In this document: one piece after another, positions 1-7,342 of the stretch
Numbering within the stretch: position 1 is the stretch's first letter
Layout of the letters: every line of letters starts with the position of its first letter
From: Vicinamibacteria bacterium
Lineage (GTDB): Bacteria; Acidobacteriota; Vicinamibacteria; Fen-336; JAGNNV01
DNA: 62,501 bases
Assembly (NCBI GenBank): GCA_019694155.1
Contig: JAIBCN010000204.1
Location: 1 to 62,501 of the forward strand
Reading direction: 5' to 3'
Position numbers and translations under genes: made by a program
Notes under the pieces: model-generated
Databases searched by the model: none
What the model was told of the DNA's origin: nothing
The model's input: only the letters and a program-made list of their open reading frames with translations

Positions 1-2
1 GC

Positions 3-536
3 GCGGGCATCGTCATCGACGTTCGTCACAACAACGGGGGGAACATCGACGCCTTCATCCTCGAGGAGCTCATGCGCCGGGCCTGGATGTTCTGGAAGAG
101 CCGGGCGGGGGAGCCGTACTGGAACATGATGTTCGCGCCGCGCGGCCACATGGTCGTGCTGGTCGACGAGAACACGGCCTCGGACGGCGAGGCGTTCGCC
201 GAGGGCTTCCGGCGGCTCGGACTCGGGAAGGTCATCGGAGTGCGCACGTGGGGCGGCGAGGTGTGGCTCTCCGGGGCCAACGTCCTCAGTGACGGCGGCG
301 TCGCGCGCGCGCCTATGAACGGCGTCTATGGCCCGGAAAGTCAGTGGCTGATCGAAAACCACGGCGTCGACCCCGACATCGTGGTGGACAATCCGCCGCA
401 CGCGACCTTCATGGGCCAGGACGCCCAGCTCGACGCCGCCATCGCCCATCTCCTCGCTGAGATCAAGAGGGACCCCCGCCCCGTACCCAAGCCGCCGGCC
501 TACCCCGATAAGAGCTTCAAGTACCCGCCGAGGTAG
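3..536 (+). CDS. S41-family (tricorn-protease-like) peptidase, C-terminal fragment
   Basis: Only the last 177 residues are present, because the frame is already open at the window edge. The visible part starts with GIVIDVRHNNGG, followed about 35 residues later by DENTASDGEAF. This is the arrangement of the S41 catalytic core, in which the Ser of the SDG triplet is the nucleophile. The large tricorn-type S41 proteins of Acidobacteria end in a similar way. A tail rich in Pro and Lys follows the core (PVPKPPAYPDKSFKYPPR), as in many tricorn homologues. The likely role is degradation of peptides, in the cytoplasm or periplasm. The signal peptide and beta-propeller region that would decide location lie outside the window. 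Family assignment is confident, but the exact subtype is inferred. Confidence 0.85.
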   Translation, partial: AGIVIDVRHNNGGNIDAFILEELMRRAWMFWKSRAGEPYWNMMFAPRGHMVVLVDENTASDGEAFAEGFRRLGLGKVIGVRTWGGEVWLSGANVLSDGGVARAPMNGVYGPESQWLIENHGVDPDIVVDNPPHATFMGQDAQLDAAIAHLLAEIKRDPRPVPKPPAYPDKSFKYPPR

Positions 537-593
537 CGCGCGCACACCACCAGCCCCGATGACGACGCTGGGAGGGCCTTCTTCAGTACCCTG

Positions 594-1259
594 CTACGAG
601 ATGAACCCCGTGAGCATCGCCGCGAGGTGCGCGTACCGCGCCATGTAGTCCGCGCGTGAGCGCTCGATGACGTCTGTCGCTTCCTCGCGGCCGTACACGT
701 GGGTGATCTCGCAGGCCGGGGTGAGGGCGTCGGGCGCCTGCTTGTAAGTCAGGAAGTAGTGGCGCAGCCGATCGATGACCACGGGCGGCGCATCGGCGAT
801 CTCGCGAATATGCCCGTAGGTCGCGTCGCCTTCGAGCACGGCCACGATCTTGTCGTCGGCCTCGTCGCGATCGAGCATGCGCATGCCGCCGATGGGGATG
901 GCCCGCACCAGGATGTTGCCGTGGGAGATCGAGCGCTCGGTGAGCACGCAGATGTCGAGGGGGTCGGCGTCGCCCACGATCCCGGGATGGCCGGTGCGCT
1001 TCGAGCTCAGGTCCGCCACCTGGTCGGCGCACAGGGTCTGGGGCACGAGGCCGTACAGGCTCGGGCAGAAGTTCGAGTACTTCTGAGGGCGGTCGACGCG
1101 CAGGAGCCCCGTCATCTTGTCGAGCTCGTACTTGACGGTGTCGGTCGGCACGATCTCGATGTAGGCCGTGACCACGTTGGGCGCGTCCTTCCCGATGGGG
1201 ACGCCGTGCCAGGGGTGAGACTGGGACAAGGCGCCGAGGGCCTGGAGGTTTGTTTCCAT
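594..1259 (-). CDS. ppa: Inorganic pyrophosphatase, family I
   Basis: This 221-residue soluble enzyme hydrolyses pyrophosphate to phosphate and so pulls biosynthetic reactions forward. The family signature is seen as DADPLDICVLTE, the DxDPxD acidic metal site, and the Lys/Tyr-rich N-terminal strand reads YIEIVPTDTVKYELDK. The length is somewhat above the usual 170-180 because of extensions at both ends, and such longer forms are known. I chose the ATG at 1259 rather than an upstream in-frame start because AGAAGGA lies just before it and the protein then begins METNLQAL. It lies 10 bases after the sugar dehydrogenase stop on the same strand, so the two are probably co-transcribed, although no functional link is obvious. 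Confidence 0.93.
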   Translation of the reverse strand: METNLQALGALSQSHPWHGVPIGKDAPNVVTAYIEIVPTDTVKYELDKMTGLLRVDRPQKYSNFCPSLYGLVPQTLCADQVADLSSKRTGHPGIVGDADPLDICVLTERSISHGNILVRAIPIGGMRMLDRDEADDKIVAVLEGDATYGHIREIADAPPVVIDRLRHYFLTYKQAPDALTPACEITHVYGREEATDVIERSRADYMARYAHLAAMLTGFIS

Positions 1260-1269
1260 GACATCCTTC

Positions 1270-2529
1270 TTACGACCCCGCGGGGTCGATGCGATAGACC
1301 TCGCCATCGTAGTCCACGATGTAGATCTCTCCGTCCGCGTCCACGCCGAACGAGCTTGGGTTGCGGATCACCCGGGCGGCGCCGCCGAGGGCGGCCGTCC
1401 AGTCTCGCGGATCCGTGGCGCGGCCGCTTCCGTCCAGCCGGAAAGACCGGATCATCCCGCTGCCGTAGTCCGCGTAGAAGTACTGGCCGGCGTAGCCCGG
1501 CATCCGGCACCCGCGGTAGACGACACCCCCGGTGACGGAGAAGCCGTCGCCGCGCCCGTAGTCCGTCACCGGCAGAGTGAGGCCTGACATGTTGCAGCCG
1601 CTCGAAGGGCTGTAACAGCGCGAGCCCTCCATGGTGTTCCAGCCGTAGTTCTCGCCGCCGCGCCGCGAGGCCAGGCCCACGTCGATCTCCTCGAGCGCGC
1701 CCTGACCGACGTCACCGATGTAAAGATCGCCGGTGCCGCGATCGAACGAGAAGCGCCAGGGGTTACGCAGGCCCCAGGCCCAGATCTCGGGGAGCGCGCC
1801 CGCGCGCCCCGCGAGCGGATTGTCGGGAGGGACGGCAAAGGGCGCTGCCCCGTTGACATCGATGCGCAACATCTTGCCGAGGCGCGTGCCGAGGTTCTGG
1901 GCGTTGCCCTGCGGGTCGCCACCCGATCCTCCATCCCCGAGGCCGATGTAGAGGAAACCGTCGGGCCCAAAGGCGAGGCCGCCCCCGTTGTGGTTCGAGA
2001 AGGGCTGGCGCACGAACATCAGCTCGCGCTCGCTCGCCGCGTCGGCTGTGTCCCCGGCCGGTGCGGCCGCGCGGAATTCGGAGATCCGCGTATCGCCGTT
2101 GCGATCGGTGTAGTTCACGAAGAACCGGCCGTTGGTGCCGTACTGCGGATGGAAGGCGAGGCCCAGCAGACCTCGTTCGCCGCCCGACGAGATGCGAGCC
2201 GAAATGTCGAGGAAGGGTGAAGGAAGCAGGGAGCCGCTGCGCACGATCCGGATCCGCCCCGCCTGCTCGACCACGAACAGGCGCGCGCGGTCGCCTGGAG
2301 CCGACTGGAGGTCGAGGGGAGAACTGAGGCCCGTGACCACGCGGGTGGCGATGAGGGCGGGGGAGCCCGGCACGATCGTCCCCGCGGCGCACGACGAGGC
2401 TGTGGGCGTCGACGGGCTCGCGGGCGAAGGCGCGGAACCGCCGCCGCACGAGGCCGTGCTTGCGCAGATTCCCGCGGCGATGGCGACGCGGGCGACGAGG
2501 CGCGAGGACCGGGGGTTCAAGGGCGGCAT
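1270..2529 (-). CDS. PQQ-dependent sugar dehydrogenase-type lipoprotein (GSDH/sorbosone dehydrogenase family)
   Basis: The 419-residue product starts with an Arg-containing hydrophobic signal ending in a lipobox (STASC), then a Ser/Pro/Thr-rich linker. It should be a lipoprotein facing the periplasm. The rest is a six-bladed propeller of the soluble glucose dehydrogenase/Hedgehog-interacting type. Visible markers are ERGLLGLAFHPQY, FSNHNGGGLAFGPDGFLYIG, GLGDGGSGGDPQGNAQN, WAWGLRNPWRFSFD, GDVGQGALEEID and GENYGWNTMEG. These are the usual PQQ/calcium loop motifs, including the catalytic His in SNHNGG. The expected activity is quinone-linked oxidation of an aldose or polyol, but the substrate cannot be read from sequence. 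GTG at 2541 is an alternative start. It is transcribed divergently from the PIG-V-like gene at 2588. Confidence 0.88.
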   Translation of the reverse strand: MPPLNPRSSRLVARVAIAAGICASTASCGGGSAPSPASPSTPTASSCAAGTIVPGSPALIATRVVTGLSSPLDLQSAPGDRARLFVVEQAGRIRIVRSGSLLPSPFLDISARISSGGERGLLGLAFHPQYGTNGRFFVNYTDRNGDTRISEFRAAAPAGDTADAASERELMFVRQPFSNHNGGGLAFGPDGFLYIGLGDGGSGGDPQGNAQNLGTRLGKMLRIDVNGAAPFAVPPDNPLAGRAGALPEIWAWGLRNPWRFSFDRGTGDLYIGDVGQGALEEIDVGLASRRGGENYGWNTMEGSRCYSPSSGCNMSGLTLPVTDYGRGDGFSVTGGVVYRGCRMPGYAGQYFYADYGSGMIRSFRLDGSGRATDPRDWTAALGGAARVIRNPSSFGVDADGEIYIVDYDGEVYRIDPAGS

Positions 2530-2587
2530 GGAAACTAGCACGTCGCGGCGGGCGGTCGAATGCTTCGTCTATCGTTCCTCCGTCGCC

Positions 2588-3724
2588 ATGGAAGACCTCT
2601 CCGCTCCCGCGCCGGCCGCGTCCTCGCCCTCCCCGGCCCCCCGCCCCTGGGTGCGCGAGGGAATCCTCATCTGTCTCGGCCTCAAGGCCCTGCTCCTCTT
2701 CCTCGGCGTGGTGATCGCCGAAGTCCGTCTGGACCGGCCGTTCCGCACCACCGAGGAGGTCCTCTCCATCTGGCATCAGTGGGACTCGCGGCACTACTTC
2801 GACATCGCGGAGAACGGCTACAAGAAGCCCGGCGAGGGCACCACCCTCGTTCTGCCTCCGCTTCTGCCCATGCTCATCCGCGCCGCCTCGTGGATCACGG
2901 GCTCGGTCATGAGCGGCGGCGTGCTCGTCGCCACTCTCATCTCCTTTCTTCCCGGCCTGCTGATGTACCAGCTCGCCCGGTGCGACCTCGACGAGGAGAA
3001 TGCGTTCCGCGCCATGCTCGTGCTGCTTCTCTTCCCGAGCAGCTTCTTCATCCACATCGTCTATACCGAGGGTCTGTTCCTCACCACCGTCCTCGGCGCC
3101 TTCCTCGCGGCCCGGCGCGGGCGCTGGAAGACGGCGGCCGTCTTCGGCCTGCTCGCCGGCCTCACCCGCATCAACGCCTTCGTCCTCGCCCCCGCGCTCC
3201 TCATCGAGGCGTGGGGGGAGTCCCCGCGCGGCCGCGTGGGGCGTCTCCTTGCCGCCGTCACGGTGGGCATCGGCATCGCGGTGTACCTGTGGATCAACTA
3301 CGTCACCGCGGGCGACCCCCTGGCTTTCCTCACCGTGCAGCGCGTCTCGTTCTACCGGACGTTCGCATGGCCGTGGGAAGGCGCCATGAACGTGTGGAGC
3401 CTCTCCTCGTACGGCGGCTCCAACGGCACCATGAACGGCGTGTTACAGCTCGTCTGCATCCCCCTGCTCCTCGCGGCCTGCGTCATCGCCGTGGTCCGTC
3501 AGCGACCGTCCTACGCCGTGTGGACCATCGGCCAGGTGCTCATCTTCACCGCCCAGGGGTTCTGGCTGAGCCTTCCGCGTCTCGCCATCGTGCTCTTTCC
3601 TGCGTTCGTCTGGCTCGCCCCCCGCACCGCGCGCCCGGTCTTCGGCACACTGTGGTTCGCGGCCTCCACGCTCTTCCTGAGCTTCCTTGCCGGCCAGTTC
3701 GCTCAGGGCTGGTGGGTGAGCTGA
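2588..3724 (+). CDS. PIG-V-like mannosyltransferase, integral membrane (GT-C fold)
   Basis: The 378-residue product has a short Pro/Ala-rich N-terminus and about eight to ten hydrophobic segments. Shortly after the first membrane segment it carries WHQWDSRHYFDIAENGY. This matches the W-x2-WD-x2-HY-x2-IA-x2-GY signature of the PIG-V (GPI mannosyltransferase 2) family, whose loop carries the catalytic acidic residue. Bacterial members are thought to move a sugar from a polyprenyl-phosphate donor to an extracytoplasmic acceptor. The acceptor here is unknown and no glycan cluster is nearby. The frame stays open far upstream over the antisense dehydrogenase gene. I chose ATG 2588 because the family begins just before the first membrane segment. 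Confidence 0.8.
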   Translation: MEDLSAPAPAASSPSPAPRPWVREGILICLGLKALLLFLGVVIAEVRLDRPFRTTEEVLSIWHQWDSRHYFDIAENGYKKPGEGTTLVLPPLLPMLIRAASWITGSVMSGGVLVATLISFLPGLLMYQLARCDLDEENAFRAMLVLLLFPSSFFIHIVYTEGLFLTTVLGAFLAARRGRWKTAAVFGLLAGLTRINAFVLAPALLIEAWGESPRGRVGRLLAAVTVGIGIAVYLWINYVTAGDPLAFLTVQRVSFYRTFAWPWEGAMNVWSLSSYGGSNGTMNGVLQLVCIPLLLAACVIAVVRQRPSYAVWTIGQVLIFTAQGFWLSLPRLAIVLFPAFVWLAPRTARPVFGTLWFAASTLFLSFLAGQFAQGWWVS

Positions 3725-3775
3725 GGGCATTACCCCGCGATCATTGGACCTGACGGTGGGCAGCAACCAGGGGTC

Positions 3776-3823
3776 GTCATCGCGAGGAGTCCATCGAATG
3801 GCGGAGCGACGAAGCGATCTCGC
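3776..3823 (+). repeat. REP-like intergenic element, copy A (forward)
   Basis: The copy begins GTCATCGCGAGGAGT and ends GCGACGAAGCGATCTC. It belongs to a family of six ~46-bp units in this window sharing the pattern GTCATTGCGAGG, then about 18 variable bases, then CGAAGCAAYC. Its two ends are partly complementary (ATYGC/GCRAT). It sits between the convergent genes ending at 3724 and 4018 and faces copy B. Confidence 0.75.
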
Positions 3824-3943
3824 AGCCCAGGTAGCTGTGGCCCCGGACCGTTTCGTGACGGACTTCGCCAGCAACACTGCGATTCTCCCTGGGACGCGGC
3901 GACCCCTCGGCTGAATTCGTGCCTCACGCCAACGGCGACGTGG

Positions 3944-3987
3944 GATTGCTTCGTCGCCCTCCTTCTCGACAGGATCCTCGCAATGAC
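3944..3987 (-). repeat. REP-like intergenic element, copy B (reverse)
   Basis: Read on the minus strand it begins GTCATTGCGAGGATCC and ends GCGACGAAGCAATC. Together with copy A it makes an inverted pair about 120 bases apart, able to form a long stem in the transcript of either flanking gene. The remaining bases of the 3725-4017 gap show no coding signal. Confidence 0.78.
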
Positions 3988-4017
3988 GGACGGGTACTCG
4001 TCCGGGCCGCCGCTGCC

Positions 4018-5064
4018 CTATCCCGCGAGCGTCCTCAGCTGATCCAGCTGGTTCTTGGGTCCGAGGGTGATCAGCGTATCCCCTTCGATGATCTCCGCCT
4101 CCGGGGCCGGATTGAAGAGCATGCGGCCGTCGGGTCGCTTGATCGCCACTACGATGAGGCCGAGGTCCTGGCGCAGGCCGGTGTCACGCAGCGGCTGGCC
4201 GCACAGGACGCTGCCCTTGCGGACTACCGTCTCCTCGATCTGCAGCGCCATGTAGTCGCTGCGCGTCGCGAGCTCGATGAAGTCGACGACGCTCGGGCGC
4301 AGGACGGCCTGGGCCACGCGCTGGCCTCCGATCACGTACGGTGAGATCACGCGGCTCGCGCCCGCTTTCATGAGCTTCTTTTCAGCACCCTCGTCCTCGG
4401 CCCGGGCCACGATGAAGACGCGGTCGGACATGAGGCGCGCGCTCATGGTGATGAAGAGGTTGTCGGCATCGGAGGCCGCGAGGGTCACCAGGGTCCGGGC
4501 GCGGTCGATGCCCGCTCGGCGCAGGGTCTCATCGTGGGTGGCGTCGCCCGCGAGCGCCACGCCGTGCTCCGCCTTGAAGTCGGCGAGGAGGTGATCGTTG
4601 CGCTCGATCACCACGAAGGGGATGGACTGCTGGGCGAACTCGTGAGCCACCAGCCGGCCCATGCGCCCGTAGCCGCAGATGATGATGTGATCCTTGAGCG
4701 ATTGCAGTTTCTTTTCCATACGGTTCCTGGCGAGTTGACCGGTGAGTTCGCCGTCCACGATCGAGCGGATGGCCGAGGTAGCGGCGAAGAACAGCGAGAA
4801 GACGCCGGTGAGGAGCAGGCCCATGGTGAACACGCGGCCGTTGAGGTCGAGCGGGTGGACCTCCATGTAGCCCACGCTGGTGAGGGTGATCACGGCCATG
4901 TAGAGAGAATCGAAGAACGACCATCTCTCCACCGCCATGTACCCGAATGTCCCCCCGAGGACGAGGATGATCACCACGAGCAGGGCCACCACGGTCGCGC
5001 GGTAGCCCGAAGGAATGGTCCCCTTGAGCGGGTTGCTTCCGAGGTTCATGTCCGGGCGCATCAT
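4018..5064 (-). CDS. Two-TM potassium channel with cytoplasmic TrkA-N/TrkA-C (RCK) domains
   Basis: The 348-residue product has an N-terminal membrane segment (residues ~20-40), a pore loop TLTSVGYMEVHP and a second membrane segment. A Rossmann-type RCK domain follows (HIIICGYGRMGRLVAHEF, nucleotide-binding glycines, then the acidic end of strand 2 in VVIERND), and then a TrkA-C domain ending near EGDTLITLGP. It should conduct K+ across the inner membrane under nucleotide or ligand control. The selectivity filter reads SVGYM instead of TVGYG, so conductance or selectivity may differ. Several ATGs lie close together at 5064, 5061 and 5049. I take the outermost because a weak GTGAG lies upstream. 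The gene is divergent from feoA with 87 bases between. Confidence 0.87.
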   Translation of the reverse strand: MMRPDMNLGSNPLKGTIPSGYRATVVALLVVIILVLGGTFGYMAVERWSFFDSLYMAVITLTSVGYMEVHPLDLNGRVFTMGLLLTGVFSLFFAATSAIRSIVDGELTGQLARNRMEKKLQSLKDHIIICGYGRMGRLVAHEFAQQSIPFVVIERNDHLLADFKAEHGVALAGDATHDETLRRAGIDRARTLVTLAASDADNLFITMSARLMSDRVFIVARAEDEGAEKKLMKAGASRVISPYVIGGQRVAQAVLRPSVVDFIELATRSDYMALQIEETVVRKGSVLCGQPLRDTGLRQDLGLIVVAIKRPDGRMLFNPAPEAEIIEGDTLITLGPKNQLDQLRTLAG

Positions 5065-5151
5065 AGGCTCACGACGGGCCCGGGCCGGGGTGTAGAGTTT
5101 TCGCCGACGGACTGCGCTCTTGGAGGCACGTTTCCTCGGAAAGAAGGACTT

Positions 5152-5397
5152 CTGACGCTGCTGGAACTGGTGGAAGGCGAGACCGCGGCCATTCATGCCC
5201 TTCACAGTGACGGGGCCACGAGGAAGCGCATCCAGTCGCTGGGCCTGTTCGAGGGCCGCAGGATTTGCGTCGTTGCGCGGGCTCCTTTTTCGGGCCCGCT
5301 CCTGGTCGAGGACGTCGCCACCGGAGCGCGGGTCATGATCGCCCGCGACCTCGCCGAGAACATCGAGATGGAGAGCCGTGCCCCGGAAGGCCGCTGA
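5152..5397 (+). CDS. feoA: Ferrous iron transport protein A (FeoA), apparent CTG start
   Basis: The 81-residue SH3-like cytoplasmic partner of FeoB. The visible family pattern is TLLELVEGETAAI, then RKRIQSLGLFEGRRICVV and a closing VMIARDLAENIEME. The frame has no ATG, GTG or TTG between codon 5041 and the first conserved residue. The only candidate that gives the normal FeoA N-terminus is CTG at 5152, with AAGAAGGA just upstream. A GTG at 5170 would remove the first beta strand. Its last 20 bases overlap feoB, so the two are translationally coupled. I saw no clear Fur box in the 87-base gap to the divergent channel gene. Confidence 0.82.
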   Translation: MTLLELVEGETAAIHALHSDGATRKRIQSLGLFEGRRICVVARAPFSGPLLVEDVATGARVMIARDLAENIEMESRAPEGR

Positions 5398-7318
5398 CGA
5401 GATCGTCATCGCACTTGCCGGGCAGCCCAACTGCGGCAAGTCGACTCTCTTCAACGCGGTCGCCGGCTTCAAGGTCGACGTGGGGAACTTCGCGGGCACC
5501 TCCGTCGCTTTCGCCGAGACCCGGGTGACCTTTCATGGGCGGAAGATCCGCCTCATCGACCTCCCGGGCACCTATTCCATCTCTTCCCACGACCTCGCGG
5601 AGAAAGTGGCCCGGGACTTCCTGCTCTCGGGCGAGGTCGACGCCCTGATCAACGTCGTGGACGCGTCGATGCTGTCCCGCTCGCTCGAGTTCTCCGTGCA
5701 GCTCACGGAGATGCGCGTGCCCATGGTGATGTGCCTCAACATGATGGACGAGGCGCAGCGCAAGGGGATGGAGATCGACACCTCAAGGCTCGAGGAGCTT
5801 CTGGGCATTCCGGTGCGGACCGCGGTGGCCGTGGTGGGCACGGGCATCGACGAGGTCTTCAGGCAGGCCATTCGCGTGGCCGGGGGAGTGGTCCCGGCGG
5901 TCGAGCCGCGCTATGACAACGACATCGAGCAGGCCCTCTCGCGCCTCCTCGCCGTGTATCCCCAGGCGCTGAAGGACGCGCTGCCTCTCTCGGAGAGGTT
6001 CGTGGCCCTGCGTCTCCTCGAGAAGGACGAGGACTTCGAGAGGAAGGTCGGCGCTTCGAGTCCGGACTTCCTGGCCCGGGCCTCCGAAGAGCGTCATCGC
6101 CTCGCCGAGCGCGAGGGCCGGGCGGAGACGCTCGCCCTCGGCTCGCATCGCCACGGCCTGGTCCTCGATCTCTACGAGAAGGTCGTCCGGCATCGGCGGG
6201 GGAATGTCCTCGGCACGCGGGAGAAGGTCGACCGCTTCATCATCCACCCCATCGGCGGCGCCATCACGGTGGTGGGGTCGCTGCTCATCACCTTCTTCCT
6301 GGCCTTCTTCCTCGGCAACGCCATCGCCGGCCTCGTCGATGTGCCCTTCGGCGCGCTGCGCGCCTCCATACAGGCCATGCCGAAGGGGATGGGCCCCGCC
6401 GTCCTCATCGGCCTCTTCGAAGGTGTGGTGGCGGGCGCCGGAATCGTCCTTCCTTACCTGGTGCCGCTCCTCGTTCTTCTGGCCATCTTCGAGGACACCG
6501 GCCTGCTGCCGCGCATCGCCTTCATGGTCGACGGCATCCTGCATCGGGTCGGCCTCCACGGCAGCTCGGTGGTGCCGCTCATTCTCGGGTTCGGGTGCAA
6601 CGTCCCGTCGATCATGGCCACGCGCACCCTCGAGAACCCGCGCGACCGCTTCGTCACCATGATGGTCGCGCCCTTCGTCACCTGCTCCGCGCGCAGCGTG
6701 GTGATCATCGCGCTCGCGGGGAAGTACCTCGGCGTGCTCGCTACGGTGGCCCTGTATCTGTTCGGCGGCCTCATGTCCATGGCCGTCTCCTACTCGCTCA
6801 CCCGGTCGAAGAAGCGGAAGTCCCTCGGCGTCATCATGGAGGTGCCGCCCCTTCGTCAGCCCTATCCGAGAATCGTCGTCCGCAAGGTCTGGCTGCGCCT
6901 TCGCGAGTTCGTGCTGGTGGCCTGGCCCGTGCTCATCGTGTCGAGCCTTGCGCTTTCGCTCCTCTCTTACGCGGGCGCCGACGCCACCATCAACGGCCTG
7001 CTCTCGCCCCTGACCACATCCGTCCTGCAGCTTCCCGCGGCGGTGGGGATTCCCCTCTTCCTCGGCCTCTTCCGGAAGGAGCTGACCCTGATCATGCTCG
7101 GGGCGGCGCTCGGCACCGATGCCATCGGAAACGTGCTTTCGAACGGCCAGATACTGGTGCTCGTGGTCTTCACCATGCTCTACGTTCCGTGCGTCGCCAC
7201 CCTCGCCGCACAATGGCGGGAAGGGGGCTTCAAAACCGCGGCCGCTTCCGCGCTCCTGAATCTCGGCGTCTCCATCGCGGTGGCGGGGGCGGTTGCGCGC
7301 TTCGTCGGCGCCGCCTGA
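5378..7318 (+). CDS. feoB: Ferrous iron transporter FeoB
   Basis: The 646-residue inner membrane Fe2+ transporter has an N-terminal GTPase domain. Visible are G1 GQPNCGKS (residues 15-22), G2 around FAGTSV, G3 DLPG and G4 NMMD, with a helical GDI region to about residue 270. The membrane part carries the family hallmarks PYLVPLLVLLAIFEDTGLLPR, GFGCNVPSIMATRT and PFVTCSARS. These contain the two Gate (nucleoside-recognition-like) motifs and the Cys proposed to lie in the iron path. It is shorter than the ~770 of E. coli FeoB but normal for many bacteria. The start is GTG at 5378 with GGAGAG upstream. The next gene begins 24 bases downstream and is probably in the same operon. Confidence 0.96.
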   Translation: MPRKAADEIVIALAGQPNCGKSTLFNAVAGFKVDVGNFAGTSVAFAETRVTFHGRKIRLIDLPGTYSISSHDLAEKVARDFLLSGEVDALINVVDASMLSRSLEFSVQLTEMRVPMVMCLNMMDEAQRKGMEIDTSRLEELLGIPVRTAVAVVGTGIDEVFRQAIRVAGGVVPAVEPRYDNDIEQALSRLLAVYPQALKDALPLSERFVALRLLEKDEDFERKVGASSPDFLARASEERHRLAEREGRAETLALGSHRHGLVLDLYEKVVRHRRGNVLGTREKVDRFIIHPIGGAITVVGSLLITFFLAFFLGNAIAGLVDVPFGALRASIQAMPKGMGPAVLIGLFEGVVAGAGIVLPYLVPLLVLLAIFEDTGLLPRIAFMVDGILHRVGLHGSSVVPLILGFGCNVPSIMATRTLENPRDRFVTMMVAPFVTCSARSVVIIALAGKYLGVLATVALYLFGGLMSMAVSYSLTRSKKRKSLGVIMEVPPLRQPYPRIVVRKVWLRLREFVLVAWPVLIVSSLALSLLSYAGADATINGLLSPLTTSVLQLPAAVGIPLFLGLFRKELTLIMLGAALGTDAIGNVLSNGQILVLVVFTMLYVPCVATLAAQWREGGFKTAAASALLNLGVSIAVAGAVARFVGAA

Positions 7319-7342
7319 GCCTCCCTCGGAGACGAAGCGGGC

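Noticed and set aside
1763..3055. Long minus-strand frames over the dehydrogenase and PIG-V genes
   Set aside because: Arg/Gly/Pro-rich products without family motifs, typical shadows in GC-rich coding DNA.
3988..4010. GGACGGGTACTCGTCC as a separate terminator
   Set aside because: Only a short imperfect palindrome with no T-run. It adjoins REP copy B and adds no clear evidence.
4534..5151. Upstream extension of feoA over the K+ channel gene
   Set aside because: It is antisense to a well-supported channel gene and has no FeoA-like residues before 5152.
5065..5151. Fur box for feoA
   Set aside because: No 19-bp A/T-rich palindrome of the Fur type is visible in this GC-rich gap.
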